A stretch of DNA of 64,000 nt from G032773895 sp965248935 (GCA_965248935.1 OZ252214.1:1612001-1676000), one strand, 5' to 3'. Positions 33,118-44,015 are shown, numbered from the stretch's first letter. Notes: generated by a model not told the origin, from the letters alone. A program made the numbers and translations.

Positions 33118-33382
33118 CATATTATGTAGTCCTTCACCGAGAAGCCAAAAAAGATATTAAAAAGCTGCACCCTCAGATTAGAAATCGTGTGATAACCGCA
33201 CTGGATGAAATTGCAGAAAATCCAAGACGGCATGGTGCAATTATGTTGACTGGTTACGTGGACTTATACAGATACAGGGTAGGTCATCATCGTATCGTAT
33301 CGTATATAGAGTTAACGATAATGAGTTGGAGGTTCTGGTTCTCGATGCAAAACCGCGAGGGGAAGTATACAAAAAGTACTGA
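33114..33382 (+). pseudogene. RelE/ParE toxin broken by a CGTAT repeat
   Basis: YYVVLHREAKKDIKKLHPQI, VITALDEIAENPRRHGA and DLYRYRVGHHRIVS are RelE-type. After three tandem CGTAT units (33291-33305) the main frame goes astray to a stop at 33402. Removing one unit restores RIVYRVNDNELEVLVLDAKP and RGEVYKKY with a stop at 33382, the normal RelE C-terminus. So the toxin is inactivated by a five-base repeat expansion. Confidence 0.8.
33291..33305. repeat. CGTAT x3 microsatellite in the toxin gene
   Basis: Three perfect pentamers. Two units would keep the reading frame. Confidence 0.9.
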
Positions 33383-34123
33383 GCTAACAAATTTCTGCAT
33401 CTGACACATATTGCTACGCTCAGGTCAGTCCGTAGGTAATATGAGACAATTGGGCTACAAAGCGGATGGCGGTTCCTGGTCGTCTATGCGGTCTCAAAAA
33501 ATAGCACAATATTTTGATGCATCTACGTTACTGGTATTCTCCAATATGGATTTCACAATACGCCAGTGACCTGCCTTTTAATTTTTTCGGTTTTAAAGTG
33601 CCGTCTTTTAGTGTTTATGGGAGACGCAAAGTAAACATCAAGTCTGTACACAGACGTGTAAAATCCGAAGCTACTAACGGGGCAGAAATAAAGAGTACAT
33701 CCTGTCTCAAAACACGCCGTCAAACCACCCTTGCACACTTGTCGTCGTCATCCAAGCCTCCGGCAGTTTCAAAGCAGGGCGTACACTTGATTAAAACCAC
33801 ATAGCCTATGTTCTTTAAACCCAGTATTCCCTTTCATACGCCAGCATTCTATTCGCAACTAGATAACAATTATGGCTCAATTTTCATCATAAGAAATACA
33901 GTAAAACAGCCACAATTAGCCAGTTTCTATTAATTTATCCCACTAATTTTCTGTCGATTTACTTAACACTGCCCATTTTGTCTGTCGCCGAAAGTTTATA
34001 GAAATTATGCTGAATCGCCCTATATTAAAGGCATTGCACCATCATCCATCCATATTGGCCCAAAGCTTGCTAAGACACAATTATTCAACAAAAAATTAAA
34101 CCTAACTAACAACCTCTTCACTT
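33383..34123. other. Decayed intergenic region
   Basis: About 740 bases. A short frame with coding-like texture (GYKADGGSWSSMRSQKIAQY, ending 33567) may be a gene fragment of unknown family. The 96-codon frame at 33514-33804 has no ribosome binding site and an implausible composition. Nothing else recognised. Confidence 0.4.
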
Positions 34124-34430
34124 ATGAATATGGAAAACCAAATGACAAGAATACAGACAACTTTTGCACTCACCATTAGTGCATTGTTTTCTCTTAGTAC
34201 ATATGCTGATCCCATAGTTATTAACGATGTATCTCAGCTCGATTTCGAAGGTGACTTTGTTTACGCCGTCAATATTAACGACTCAGGCAAGCAAATAATT
34301 AGCGGATTCAACGTAAATACCACCTGGGGAGGTGCAAGTCACAACTGTCCCCGAACCAGCTAGCGCCGGTATGCTAAGCCTTGGCATATTCGCTTTTATA
34401 CTTGCTCGAAGACGTAAAATCGCTCAATAA
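34124..34430 (+). pseudogene. PEP-CTERM protein remnant
   Basis: The frame begins with a signal peptide (TTFALTISALFSLSTYADP) and a short mature part (VINDVSQLDFEGDFVYAVNI), then stops. A different frame just before that stop reads TTVPEPASAGMLSLGIFAF and ILARRRK, the PEP-CTERM sorting tail (PEP motif, TM, basic end). The gene has therefore lost most of its middle. Exosortase would process an intact version; none is in the window. Confidence 0.75.
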
Positions 34431-34434
34431 CAAT

Positions 34435-34458
34435 AAAGCCCAGTTAATACTGGGCTTT
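34435..34458. terminator. Bidirectional-looking terminator
   Basis: AAAGCCCAGT, loop TAAT, ACTGGGCTTT, immediately after the PEP-CTERM remnant. Confidence 0.85.
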
Positions 34459-34537
34459 CAAACGGTTGACAAAGTCCTCGCCCATTAATGCGAAGATTTT
34501 TTATAACGCAGAAATCGACATCACAAAGAGAAAAGAA

Positions 34538-35050
34538 ATGAGAGAAATTGAATTAATTTCCTGCGCAGTTAGAATTTTGGGGATTTATCTTTTATTAAAA
34601 GCCTTAATTTCAATACCGCAGACATATTCAACATTACATCAACTATCTTATTTAGAATTTAGTATTCAGTACGTTTGGATTGTTTCTTTTTCTATGGTTT
34701 TCCTCTATGCTTTTTTTGCATTTTTTTTTATTAAGTTTCCTGAATCAATTGCAAAGAAAATTCTACCTCAAACAAAGTCCAATCCAATACCAATCAATAT
34801 AGAAGGCCACGTTTTAGTTCAGGGAGCATTGACCATACTTGGCGTATATATATTGTCATGGGCAATACCAGATTTTATTTACAACGGATTATCACTTCTA
34901 GTATTAACCTCTTACCAGAAAGTGGACGAGTTAAGTCGATCCGAAGCTTTACTTAAGGAAGCCGTCACTATCATTGAAATTACTGTTGGCGCTTACCTTG
35001 CCTTTGGCGCAAGAGGTATTTATCGCATTTTACTAGAGCTAAAAGGTTAA
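34538..35050 (+). CDS. Hypothetical inner-membrane protein, four TM
   Basis: 170 residues from the ATG at 34538; a longer frame from a TTG at 34466 lacks support. TM helices about residues 6-26, 47-70, 90-112 and 140-162. No recognised family. The next gene is convergent pbpC, so it stands alone at the island border. Confidence 0.6.
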   Translation: MREIELISCAVRILGIYLLLKALISIPQTYSTLHQLSYLEFSIQYVWIVSFSMVFLYAFFAFFFIKFPESIAKKILPQTKSNPIPINIEGHVLVQGALTILGVYILSWAIPDFIYNGLSLLVLTSYQKVDELSRSEALLKEAVTIIEITVGAYLAFGARGIYRILLELKG

Positions 35051-35112
35051 ACATATCAATTCTGCCATCGGCCTTAATATTTCCAGGTGAAATAACCACT
35101 AATAACACACAC

Positions 35113-37473
35113 CTATTCAGTTGAAACAATTTTAACCGTTATTGCCACTTCATCTGAAAGCCCATTTTCATCTACAGCTTTGACAATATAACGACCTGCT
35201 CGCGGCGGCCAAAGACGAACATCATTAGCAGGGTTAGACCCTATGTAAGCGTTATCGACAAACCAATGGACTTTTTTCACACTCGCATCTAATGTGGCTT
35301 TAAAGGGTATTTTTTCTTCCTTCAATCTATGACTTCGCAAACTGTAGATCACATTATTAACAGGTGATTGAATATTCGGCTCCATAGCATGAATCGCCAA
35401 CTCCTCTAGGCTACAGGGTTCATCAAGTTTGGGGACGGGCCTTCTTGCTACTCCTGCTTTTCTAAATATGGCTTCTAGGTCGGATGGCCAAAATTCATAA
35501 ACTTCCAACCGAGAAACTCCTGGATCATACCAACATTTTCGCTTTCCAGTTTTGTTATCAATGGGGATAGCGCGATGCACATTGGAAACCTTTATAGGGG
35601 AAACGCCAGGGATAAACCAAGAGGTGGTGGTTTGAGGGCAATACTTACCGGGCAAATCGCCGGTGGGCGCACACACATCAACCTGCGTAATATTTAAGTG
35701 TTTAGAGGTTTTTCCTTCAAGCCAATTTTCTGGCCAATTCAACTTCGTAGATAACTCTCGAAAAATATTAAAAAATAATGGCCCAGAAGCTGTGCGCCCA
35801 ACAAAGCTAGGATTGCCCTCTCCGTCAAAATTACCAATCCATACCGCTAGAACATAAGGGCCAGCAACCCCTACTGCCCATGCATCTCTAAACGCAAAAG
35901 ACGTACCTGTTTTCCAGGCAATTTTTTTCTTTTTTGATATTAGAGAAGGCACTCTAATTTCACCGGGAGCCGAATTATGGGAAAGCATATCCAAAGTCAG
36001 ATATGCCGCCTCAGGACTAAGCAACTTTATTTCATTTGAATTTTCTTTAGGTATCACATCTAGAGAAGTTTTCTTTATTTTTTTTAATACGCCTCCGTTA
36101 GCAAGCATTGCATAGAGTTCAACCATTTCTTGCATGGTTACTTCCATTCCCCCTAAGCTGAGGGACAAACCATAGTGACTCTCTTTTTTTAACCCACGAA
36201 TATTGGCCCGTCGTAGAAATTGGTAGAAACTTGGCTCTTTTAATTGTGACTGTAAATTTACTGCTGGCACGTTGCGGCTAGTAATTAGTGCATCAGTCGC
36301 TAAAACAGGCCCCAAAAACTTTTTATCAAAATTTTCAGGTGTATAGGCACCAAAACGCAAAGGAGAATCTTTTAGTAGAGTTTGAGGGTGAATTAAACCC
36401 TGCTCCAACGCCATACCATAAATAAACGGTTTAAGCGCTGAACCCGGTGAGCGTTTTGCCACCACACCATCTACTTGACCAAATAGACTGTCATCATAAA
36501 AATCCGCCGAGCCCACCCAGGCTTCTACCTCCATAGTTTGGTAATTTAGCAATAATACCGCGCCGTTATTCATTCCTTTTTGGCGGTGATTTTGTATATG
36601 CCTCGTTAACCACCCCTCAATTAAATATTGGTGTTCCAGATCTAAAGTCGTATTTACCCTTCCCGTAAGGAACGGATTATTCAGCTTTAGATTAGTCACA
36701 AAGTGAGGTGCATTAAAAGGCAAGTCTTTTGTTTTGAATATAGCCAATGGCATATCTATAATATGCGCTTTATGTTTATATTCAGGGTATTCTTTTAACC
36801 ATCGAGCAAACAACCGTTTTCTTGCCTCAGTATTTTCTTTGTAACCGGATTTAAACTGAGGGTTTCGCTTACTGGGGTTTTGCGGTATCACCGCAAGTAA
36901 TAATACTTCTGGAAGTGTCAGCTCTAAAGCCAACTTGTTGAAATAAATTTGGCTTGCCGCAGCAATGCCTTCAATATTTCCGCCATAAGGCGCAAGATTA
37001 AAGTAGGCTTCTAATATTTCTTTTTTTGAATAGTGCCTCTCTAGCTGTAAGGCATAAATTATTTGCTGTAGCTTTCCCAATACAGTTTTTGATTCCAAAT
37101 CAAACTGCAACCTTGCTACCTGCATGGTGATTGTGGAAGCACCTATTCTTCGGCTTTTGGCAATATAGGTTTGCCAAAATGCCCGCCACAGAGCAACAAA
37201 GTTAATTCCGGTATGTTGATAAAAATATTGATCTTCGTAAAGCAATGTCGCCCTCTGAACAAGGGGGGCGACTTCTTCTAGAGGTGTGTAAATTCTATAG
37301 CGTTCATCGCTGGCTAACGTTAAGCGCAGTAGCTTTCCATTTCTATCATAAAAAGCCGTTGATTCACCTTTGTATGGTTTTAGGGAGGGAGCAGGCAACA
37401 ACAACCAAACAAGTATCACGCTTACGGACAGCAGTATTGTTGCCCATAAGCCCTTTTTAAGCACAGCACCCAT
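35113..37473 (-). CDS. pbpC: Penicillin-binding protein 1C
   Basis: Bifunctional peptidoglycan synthase-like protein, 786 residues from the ATG at 37473. An N-terminal TM (about 10-28) anchors it in the inner membrane. The glycosyltransferase domain shows YEDQYFYQHTGINFVALWRA with catalytic Glu, and ASTITMQVAR. The transpeptidase domain has RSPGSALKPFIYG (SxxK) and AWKTGTSFAFRDAW (KTG). The last 90 residues are the PbpC-specific C-terminal domain. It follows yfhM by about a dozen bases, the widespread pair in which the macroglobulin traps proteases and PBP1C repairs damage. Confidence 0.95.
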   Translation of the reverse strand: MGAVLKKGLWATILLSVSVILVWLLLPAPSLKPYKGESTAFYDRNGKLLRLTLASDERYRIYTPLEEVAPLVQRATLLYEDQYFYQHTGINFVALWRAFWQTYIAKSRRIGASTITMQVARLQFDLESKTVLGKLQQIIYALQLERHYSKKEILEAYFNLAPYGGNIEGIAAASQIYFNKLALELTLPEVLLLAVIPQNPSKRNPQFKSGYKENTEARKRLFARWLKEYPEYKHKAHIIDMPLAIFKTKDLPFNAPHFVTNLKLNNPFLTGRVNTTLDLEHQYLIEGWLTRHIQNHRQKGMNNGAVLLLNYQTMEVEAWVGSADFYDDSLFGQVDGVVAKRSPGSALKPFIYGMALEQGLIHPQTLLKDSPLRFGAYTPENFDKKFLGPVLATDALITSRNVPAVNLQSQLKEPSFYQFLRRANIRGLKKESHYGLSLSLGGMEVTMQEMVELYAMLANGGVLKKIKKTSLDVIPKENSNEIKLLSPEAAYLTLDMLSHNSAPGEIRVPSLISKKKKIAWKTGTSFAFRDAWAVGVAGPYVLAVWIGNFDGEGNPSFVGRTASGPLFFNIFRELSTKLNWPENWLEGKTSKHLNITQVDVCAPTGDLPGKYCPQTTTSWFIPGVSPIKVSNVHRAIPIDNKTGKRKCWYDPGVSRLEVYEFWPSDLEAIFRKAGVARRPVPKLDEPCSLEELAIHAMEPNIQSPVNNVIYSLRSHRLKEEKIPFKATLDASVKKVHWFVDNAYIGSNPANDVRLWPPRAGRYIVKAVDENGLSDEVAITVKIVSTE

Positions 37474-37485
37474 ATTCAACAGAAA

Positions 37486-40400
37486 TTAATTTTTATCTGC
37501 CAGTACATTGAAGGTTCCCGGTAAGGACCTAGCCCGAACGCTTCGATCATACATGGATTCTGCAAACGCAGAGGGTATAATAAAGGTTCCTTCAGCAGTG
37601 GCTTTAGCCCGGTAAGTTAGCTCTGTCACTTGTTTACCAAAACTGCCATAGAAAACAATGCGATCTTCCCGCACATCGACGTAATCGGCTTTCCAGTAAC
37701 GAGATTCTCTAGGTACAGAACTGCGAATCACTTCAAACCCTCCCGGTAACAAATCAATAACCGCCACATTAGTTTGGGTTTTATTCGCAAGAGACCGAAT
37801 TCGTAATCTTACTGTCACTTCACTTCCTTGATGTATTTCTGTAATTTCTTCACCTTTGTTATTCAAATAATCACGAGTAACCTCAAGGTTATCTCGGATT
37901 ATTTCAGAGGCTAGCAAGGAATCAAACCCCGCTTGAGACACTAAGTAAAATAGTGGTGACGTAGAATCAAATTTAATACTGGTTGCATTTGTATCAAAAC
38001 TCACTTCGGGTAAGGGTTTGCCGCTTAGCAAAGTAAGCGCTTTTTCTATACCATCCTTATCTCTCTGAGTAAAACGAATCTTGTCTTTACTATACTCTTC
38101 CTCAGCAACTTGACTATAAGCACTGAGGGCCATAGTGGTATAAGAAGAAGACAGTGTATTGTATTCACCTTCAAATATGGGTTGGGTAAGTTTTAGTACA
38201 TCTTCACCTTTAATTTTTTTAAATAATGCCGGAAAATGCTTGGATTTTAAAAATATATATTGCGCATCCATGGCAAGCCCAGAATGGTAATCACTTATCT
38301 CTCTCGGGTTACTTAACCCTAACTCATAATAAGAAATTAGTTTGTCGGCTAACTCTTCTTTTTTAAGTAATTTATAGGTAGCGGCCATATACGCTGCGGC
38401 CAAATCAGATTTCCAGTCTTTTTTATGATTTTTTTCTAAATGGCTTTCTAAGTCCACTAAATAATTCGTTGTCACTTCACCATCACGGGTTAGCAAATAG
38501 ATTGCATTAGCACGTACTCGAATATCGTACCAACTGGACGCCTGCGCTCTAGCTACTTCGCGCAAATAATCTCGACCACGACGATACATATCCTGCGGCA
38601 CCGCAAAGTCTTTCTCTTTCGCTTCAATAAGGAAATGCATAATATAAACGGAAGGATAAGCATCGCTATGGTAACTGCCCGGCCAGACAGAAAAACCACC
38701 ATCCGATTGCTGTCTGCCACGAAGAGAGGTTATAAGCTTGGCAAATTTTTGTCGAACATCACTAATATGTTCAGAAAAAGTTGAGCTGGTGGCTAAACTC
38801 AACCAGGGGAATACTTGGCTTACAAGCTGCTCAGTACAACCGTGAGGGTAATGCTCCAAATAAGAGGTTAATCCATTCACCAATACTAAAGGTTGGGCGG
38901 ATGCACTGGCCTTTTGCACCGCCAACGCTGAATACAGGTGCCTAGTAAGAGGCAGACTTTCTTTACCGGATTGTGTATACCCACTATAAAAATCCGTTAG
39001 ATAGGTTACCGGAGAGCGTATACTCAGAGTTGCCGTCCGCTTTGCATCTTCATTTTTATGCTGTGCAACAAAAACGAGCCTTCCCTCTCCCAACCCTTGC
39101 TTTGCTTTAATTCTAAATGAAGCTTTCCCTTCGTCACCTTCGCTTATCACTAGGGAAGTAGTTGGACTATTTATTACTTCTAAATTTTCGGAAACCTCCA
39201 CTCGAAGATTTACTTTCGCATTATCACCCGACCCTTCAATTAAATTAGCTACACCGACAGTAGCAATAAATTCATCACCCGGCGCAACGGCAGTTAGTAC
39301 ATTCGGCGATAAGACAAAGGGACCTCGTACAATGGTATGGTCAGTATTAACTCCCATTGCCCCCTCGGCAACGGATACAGCCATCACTCTCAGTTCACCG
39401 CTAAAGGTATCTGGAACATTAAAGGTAACATGCCTTTTTTCACTGTCCGCATCCACAATACCAGACCAATAAACTGCGGGCTTATCTCGTGTGCGAGAGA
39501 AGGGGTTTAAATTTGCACCCAACATTTTTTCTTTGGACAAAGAAGCTCCCCCACCAATCCCAGCAGCTTCACGAAGTACACTGTATTCTGGCAAGATTAA
39601 ATCTAACATTTGATAGGTTTTTACCCGCAGAGCTTTCTTCTTCAAAAAATGATCAAGCGGTTTGGGCGTTTTATATTTTGCTACTTGTAATATTCCTTCA
39701 TCCACAGCAAACAAAACAATTTTTGACGGCCTATCCGTACTGTATTCAATGGTCATTGGCTTACCGGGGCGAGCCAACTCAGGAGAATTCAATGAAATAT
39801 TCACTTCTCGTTTACTGCGGTCTAAGTTAAATGATTGCACCGCATAACTAAGCGGGCTAGTAAATATTTCCTTTGAATAGGCGCTTCTTACAAAGGTAAC
39901 ATTGACATAGGCATTGCCCTCAATACCTTCGGGTATAACAATGGTTTGCATACTGCTATTGGCCGTAGTGGTAAACCATTTATGCGTATACAACTTATCA
40001 CTTTCAATGGTTATTAACCCCGACCCAAGATAAGGAGCGGAGATATTCATTTGGATTGTTTCACCCACTTTGTAATCTGATTTATCCAGTTTTAAGGTCA
40101 ATTCAGCATTTTTTTCCATGCCTCCCGAAAGATTACCTTCAGCTACCACATTGTAGGTTAAGCTACTTAAAACTTGCCCATTATCATTGTTTAATTGTAA
40201 TTCGTAGGTGCCGGGCTTATCTGTAGCAAGCATATAATCCTTACCTTTGCCACCAATAGAAAAATCAATTTCGGAGACAACCTTATTTTTAATTACCGTT
40301 TGGTATTTAAAGGTTCCATCGTATTGTTGTATTAAACTAGACACTGGTTTTTTATAAATATATTTTAATGTCAAACCTTCAAGAGAAATTTTCTCTAAAT

Positions 40401-43350
40401 TAGAGTCAATAGCAATAAAGTGAATATTTCTTTCTTGGTCTCTTTTTAGGAAAGAAAGGCTTCCATCTGCTTTAAAACCAATAATTTCACTTAGAGGTGA
40501 AACTAAAGCCATGGATTTTGCGGTTACGCTTCGACCGCCTCCTGGCTCAAAACCTTCAGCCCTAAACTGCAAAGAATAGGTGCCTTGATCGTATTTGTTT
40601 AATGAAATATCAAACGTTGCTTTACCATCGGCATCCGTCTTTTGAGTAGGAAATGTTTCCGTAATAACAGAACGTCCTAGATCGTCCACTTTAGTCGGGT
40701 CAGTAAAACGAAACTCTTTATATCGACCAAATGTAAACGCAGTTGGCGTGAGCTGAATAGATGCGTTAATTTTTCTATTTTGTGCGGGGGAACCAAATAA
40801 ATTAGTCAAATTAATCTTTGCTTTAATATCGTTCAGCGTAATCCAACCCACTTTTATACCAGCTTCCAATTGAGTAGTGATTTTCAAGGTATCAGGTTGA
40901 AATTCTTCTACCTTAAAATCGGTATAGCCGATTTGATATTTATGCCGACCTTTTTGGTCTAAAAGATAAATACTCGCTTGATAGTTACCTGTTTCAAACT
41001 GGAGTTCGGTCTTTAAATCGAATTCCAAAAAACCTTTTTCTGGCAATGTCACTTTTTTATACAATATACTCGAACGACGTGGATTAGTTATCTGAATAGC
41101 TATAGGGGCTCCCTCACTTACATGAAAGTTTTTTTGCTTTACCACTGCACCTATATGCACTATATCTCCCGGTCGATAAATACCACGATCACTAAACAAG
41201 TAGGCCGTTAGAGTATTATCGGTATTAGTCGTTTGATAGGAGCCGCCCACATCAAATTTAGAGTATTCGATTTGTCGGGTATATCGATCAAAAGGAATAA
41301 ACGCCATATCCTTACCATGGGTTACTGTATAGACAGTGGGTTTATTTTCTCCCTCAAAACTTTTTGCCGAGGCAAAAACTAAATGGCCGGATGAATCCGT
41401 TATACCTCGATATACCGGCAGCCCGTTTTTTCCTAAAAGCGAAACATTTGCCCTAGAGATAGGTTGGCCACTGACAATGGACTGAACAAAAACATGCTGC
41501 TCCCCCTGTGGACTATGCTTTACTATTACGCCTAAATCCGTAACAATAATTAAACGTCGATCAATATCACTCGTTTGTATGTTTTTCTCTAGATCCCAAC
41601 CCATCACCTCCACAAAGAAAATACCAAGCCCTTTACCTTTTAAATATTCTTTTATATTGAGAGAGGCAAAATTTGATTTTTTAGGATGTATTTTTTGTAG
41701 CGGAAGAATTTTATCTTGAGTAGAGGTAATATTCTCCTTACTAAAATAGTATTCGTAATTAAAGCTAGGTTGATTCAAATCACCACTGGTTTGACTGATC
41801 AGGTGATTGAGGGAGTTATCCAGTAATTTAGATATGCTTATTTTAAGGTTATCCACTCCGCGCGCTTTAAACCCTAGCGTTTTATCCCCACTCAATGAGA
41901 GCATAGCCCCTTCAGATATTAATTCTGCTTCTCTAGGGTAAGAAGGTACGTTTAATATGGTATCGAAGCGGCTTGACAATTTGAAATCATTAACCGATGT
42001 TAAGCCTTGTTCGACAGAGAGATAAATATATTTACTTTCAGGCAAATCTGTTCGTAAACTGTATACTTTGGAAAACTCTTTTTCATTGGGAACTATTTCA
42101 AACTTAACAGGTTTAGCCTTCGCCAGTATAGCCTTGGTCACTTGTCGAACATTATAATATTTTGGTAAAAGATAAGCTTTAATTTTATTTTTTATCTTAT
42201 TAACTTGAATGTCATCGGTCAATATTAGACTAATAATTTGCTCCGGCTCACCCTCTTGGTTACGTACAATTTGAAAATTGCTCTGATCAACTTTTAAAAA
42301 ACTGTATACATCAGGAATAATAACTTTACCGGCTAAACTAACGTTAGTTTCAGCACCCCCTTGTAGAGTTTTCACACCTTCAGCCAAAGCAACGTGAAAA
42401 TAATTTTCTTTTTCGGGAAGGCTTATGGCTTCAGAGTGAACATATGCCTCTCTTTTATGTTTATCAAACTTAATGGTATATTCATATTCGTTTGCATTAA
42501 TATCCGCCGTAGAATTACTTGGCCTCATAGTTAACAGTAAATGTTTTTTAAAACTCTCTTCATCCACACTATGGGTAAATCGAAATCGGCTTATCACACG
42601 GCGTATATTTTTTTGGGTAGGGTCTTGGTAAAAACTGACATCAAAAAGCTCCCCTGCAAACTCGGGCGTTTTAAACTGATAACGATACCCCTCAAATTTG
42701 GCTTCAGGTACAAAAATACTGGGGTCTAAATTAATTGAATATTGCTGCCCTGCGGGCCAATCCTCTTTCGGCTCAAAGACAATACGGTTATCGGTATCCC
42801 AATGCCACTGGCCGGCAATACTGGGCACCATCTTTATGCCGCTATCGATATTTTTACCAATAAGGTCAATAGATGCCACAGATGGAAGCCCCTTGGGCTG
42901 CGCCATTTCGTCTGCAACTGTATTAAAATCATACTCAAAATCGATATATAGCCTATCTGGGGTGAGTAGGTCTCTATTCTCTGTGACACTCGGTGCCGTT
43001 ATGGACGCTTTAATAAGCAGTGGCTTAGGCAGGGTTTGATAGTAATAATAGCCGCCACCCAATATTCCAACAAAAATAACCAAACTGGCAATAGAACCCC
43101 AAAAACCCTTTGGATTAGCTTGTCGAGAAGAACTTAGCCAGCGCATCCAAGGTGGCGCTTGCCATTGAACCGCACCAAAGAGTGCCGCCAGGCTTTTGCC
43201 TAATATGAAAAATAGAGATGCAAACGGACGCCATAAAATTGTCATAGATTTCCCCAGTGATCGCTCCCGCTCTTTCTGTAATTCACAAAGTGAATGCCAC
43301 AAAGAGAATGAACCCATACCCTTAATATCGAATACAAGGTATTTAGACAT
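37486..43350 (-). CDS. yfhM: Bacterial alpha-2-macroglobulin (YfhM-like)
   Basis: 1954-residue periplasmic protease trap. An N-terminal hydrophobic segment near residue 95 (FWGSIASLVIFVGILGGGYY) acts as membrane anchor; no lipobox Cys is present, unlike E. coli YfhM. The start could also be the ATG at 43245. Repeated MG-type beta domains occupy the middle (YLFSDRGIYRPGDIVHIGAV is conserved), then a bait region and the thioester motif HGCTEQ near residue 1500, followed by the helical TED domain (RGRQQSDGGFSVWPGS). A complete thioester indicates covalent trapping ability. Operon with pbpC. Confidence 0.94.
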   Translation of the reverse strand: MSKYLVFDIKGMGSFSLWHSLCELQKERERSLGKSMTILWRPFASLFFILGKSLAALFGAVQWQAPPWMRWLSSSRQANPKGFWGSIASLVIFVGILGGGYYYYQTLPKPLLIKASITAPSVTENRDLLTPDRLYIDFEYDFNTVADEMAQPKGLPSVASIDLIGKNIDSGIKMVPSIAGQWHWDTDNRIVFEPKEDWPAGQQYSINLDPSIFVPEAKFEGYRYQFKTPEFAGELFDVSFYQDPTQKNIRRVISRFRFTHSVDEESFKKHLLLTMRPSNSTADINANEYEYTIKFDKHKREAYVHSEAISLPEKENYFHVALAEGVKTLQGGAETNVSLAGKVIIPDVYSFLKVDQSNFQIVRNQEGEPEQIISLILTDDIQVNKIKNKIKAYLLPKYYNVRQVTKAILAKAKPVKFEIVPNEKEFSKVYSLRTDLPESKYIYLSVEQGLTSVNDFKLSSRFDTILNVPSYPREAELISEGAMLSLSGDKTLGFKARGVDNLKISISKLLDNSLNHLISQTSGDLNQPSFNYEYYFSKENITSTQDKILPLQKIHPKKSNFASLNIKEYLKGKGLGIFFVEVMGWDLEKNIQTSDIDRRLIIVTDLGVIVKHSPQGEQHVFVQSIVSGQPISRANVSLLGKNGLPVYRGITDSSGHLVFASAKSFEGENKPTVYTVTHGKDMAFIPFDRYTRQIEYSKFDVGGSYQTTNTDNTLTAYLFSDRGIYRPGDIVHIGAVVKQKNFHVSEGAPIAIQITNPRRSSILYKKVTLPEKGFLEFDLKTELQFETGNYQASIYLLDQKGRHKYQIGYTDFKVEEFQPDTLKITTQLEAGIKVGWITLNDIKAKINLTNLFGSPAQNRKINASIQLTPTAFTFGRYKEFRFTDPTKVDDLGRSVITETFPTQKTDADGKATFDISLNKYDQGTYSLQFRAEGFEPGGGRSVTAKSMALVSPLSEIIGFKADGSLSFLKRDQERNIHFIAIDSNLEKISLEGLTLKYIYKKPVSSLIQQYDGTFKYQTVIKNKVVSEIDFSIGGKGKDYMLATDKPGTYELQLNNDNGQVLSSLTYNVVAEGNLSGGMEKNAELTLKLDKSDYKVGETIQMNISAPYLGSGLITIESDKLYTHKWFTTTANSSMQTIVIPEGIEGNAYVNVTFVRSAYSKEIFTSPLSYAVQSFNLDRSKREVNISLNSPELARPGKPMTIEYSTDRPSKIVLFAVDEGILQVAKYKTPKPLDHFLKKKALRVKTYQMLDLILPEYSVLREAAGIGGGASLSKEKMLGANLNPFSRTRDKPAVYWSGIVDADSEKRHVTFNVPDTFSGELRVMAVSVAEGAMGVNTDHTIVRGPFVLSPNVLTAVAPGDEFIATVGVANLIEGSGDNAKVNLRVEVSENLEVINSPTTSLVISEGDEGKASFRIKAKQGLGEGRLVFVAQHKNEDAKRTATLSIRSPVTYLTDFYSGYTQSGKESLPLTRHLYSALAVQKASASAQPLVLVNGLTSYLEHYPHGCTEQLVSQVFPWLSLATSSTFSEHISDVRQKFAKLITSLRGRQQSDGGFSVWPGSYHSDAYPSVYIMHFLIEAKEKDFAVPQDMYRRGRDYLREVARAQASSWYDIRVRANAIYLLTRDGEVTTNYLVDLESHLEKNHKKDWKSDLAAAYMAATYKLLKKEELADKLISYYELGLSNPREISDYHSGLAMDAQYIFLKSKHFPALFKKIKGEDVLKLTQPIFEGEYNTLSSSYTTMALSAYSQVAEEEYSKDKIRFTQRDKDGIEKALTLLSGKPLPEVSFDTNATSIKFDSTSPLFYLVSQAGFDSLLASEIIRDNLEVTRDYLNNKGEEITEIHQGSEVTVRLRIRSLANKTQTNVAVIDLLPGGFEVIRSSVPRESRYWKADYVDVREDRIVFYGSFGKQVTELTYRAKATAEGTFIIPSAFAESMYDRSVRARSLPGTFNVLADKN

Positions 43351-44015
43351 TAATATGGCGGGAGCATATCATTAATTTATGTCTGAAAAACAGAAGATGA
43401 AATAAAAATCAGAATTGATCATTTTTTGATATAAGATGATCTTATTAAAACAATGCCTGTCATTTAAAGGTCGCTTTGTGAGCGTTAACGATCAAGATAT
43501 TTACATACACCCAACTGTCAAACAAAGCCCTAGACTTAAAAATAAAATATTTTTTCAACAACTGAAACAAATCTATAATATGGGCCAAATTTCGGTTACT
43601 ACACATGGCTATGGTAAAAAAACATGAACTTGATTTTAGAATATGAGATTACATGCTTCTGACTAAAGAGAAAAATTTATGGCTATACGGGCCTACATAC
43701 CGCCTTATTCTTATTCTTTAAAGTTATATATCTCTCGAAACATAATATTATTATTTTCTAAATCTGAGTTCTATTGAAACATCGATTATTATTCTTATCA
43801 ATTTTGAAACTCGGTCATCCATATGCGTTTTAGAAAAATTTGCATCCGCTTTTTTAATCATTAATTAATCTTTTTTATATAATAAAGCATTTTTTTCTTC
43901 CCCCTACAGATAGAAGCTCTTCTTATTTCCTGTCTATACTTGCTTTATACTTTGGAGAGTTAAATTTCGGCTTTGTATACGCTCATATATTATTTTATAT
44001 TAAACCTAGAACCCA
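43351..44015. other. AT-rich intergenic region
   Basis: About 665 bases between yfhM and a decayed regulator. A 63-codon frame at 43436 has no supporting features. No RNA or terminator recognised; probable promoters for both sides. Confidence 0.45.

Noticed and set aside
33514..33804. 96-codon frame between the toxin operon and the PEP-CTERM remnant
   Set aside because: No ribosome binding site, unusual residue composition, no recognisable motif.
42541..43039. Frames on the plus strand opposite yfhM
   Set aside because: They are shadows of a long, well-supported coding gene.
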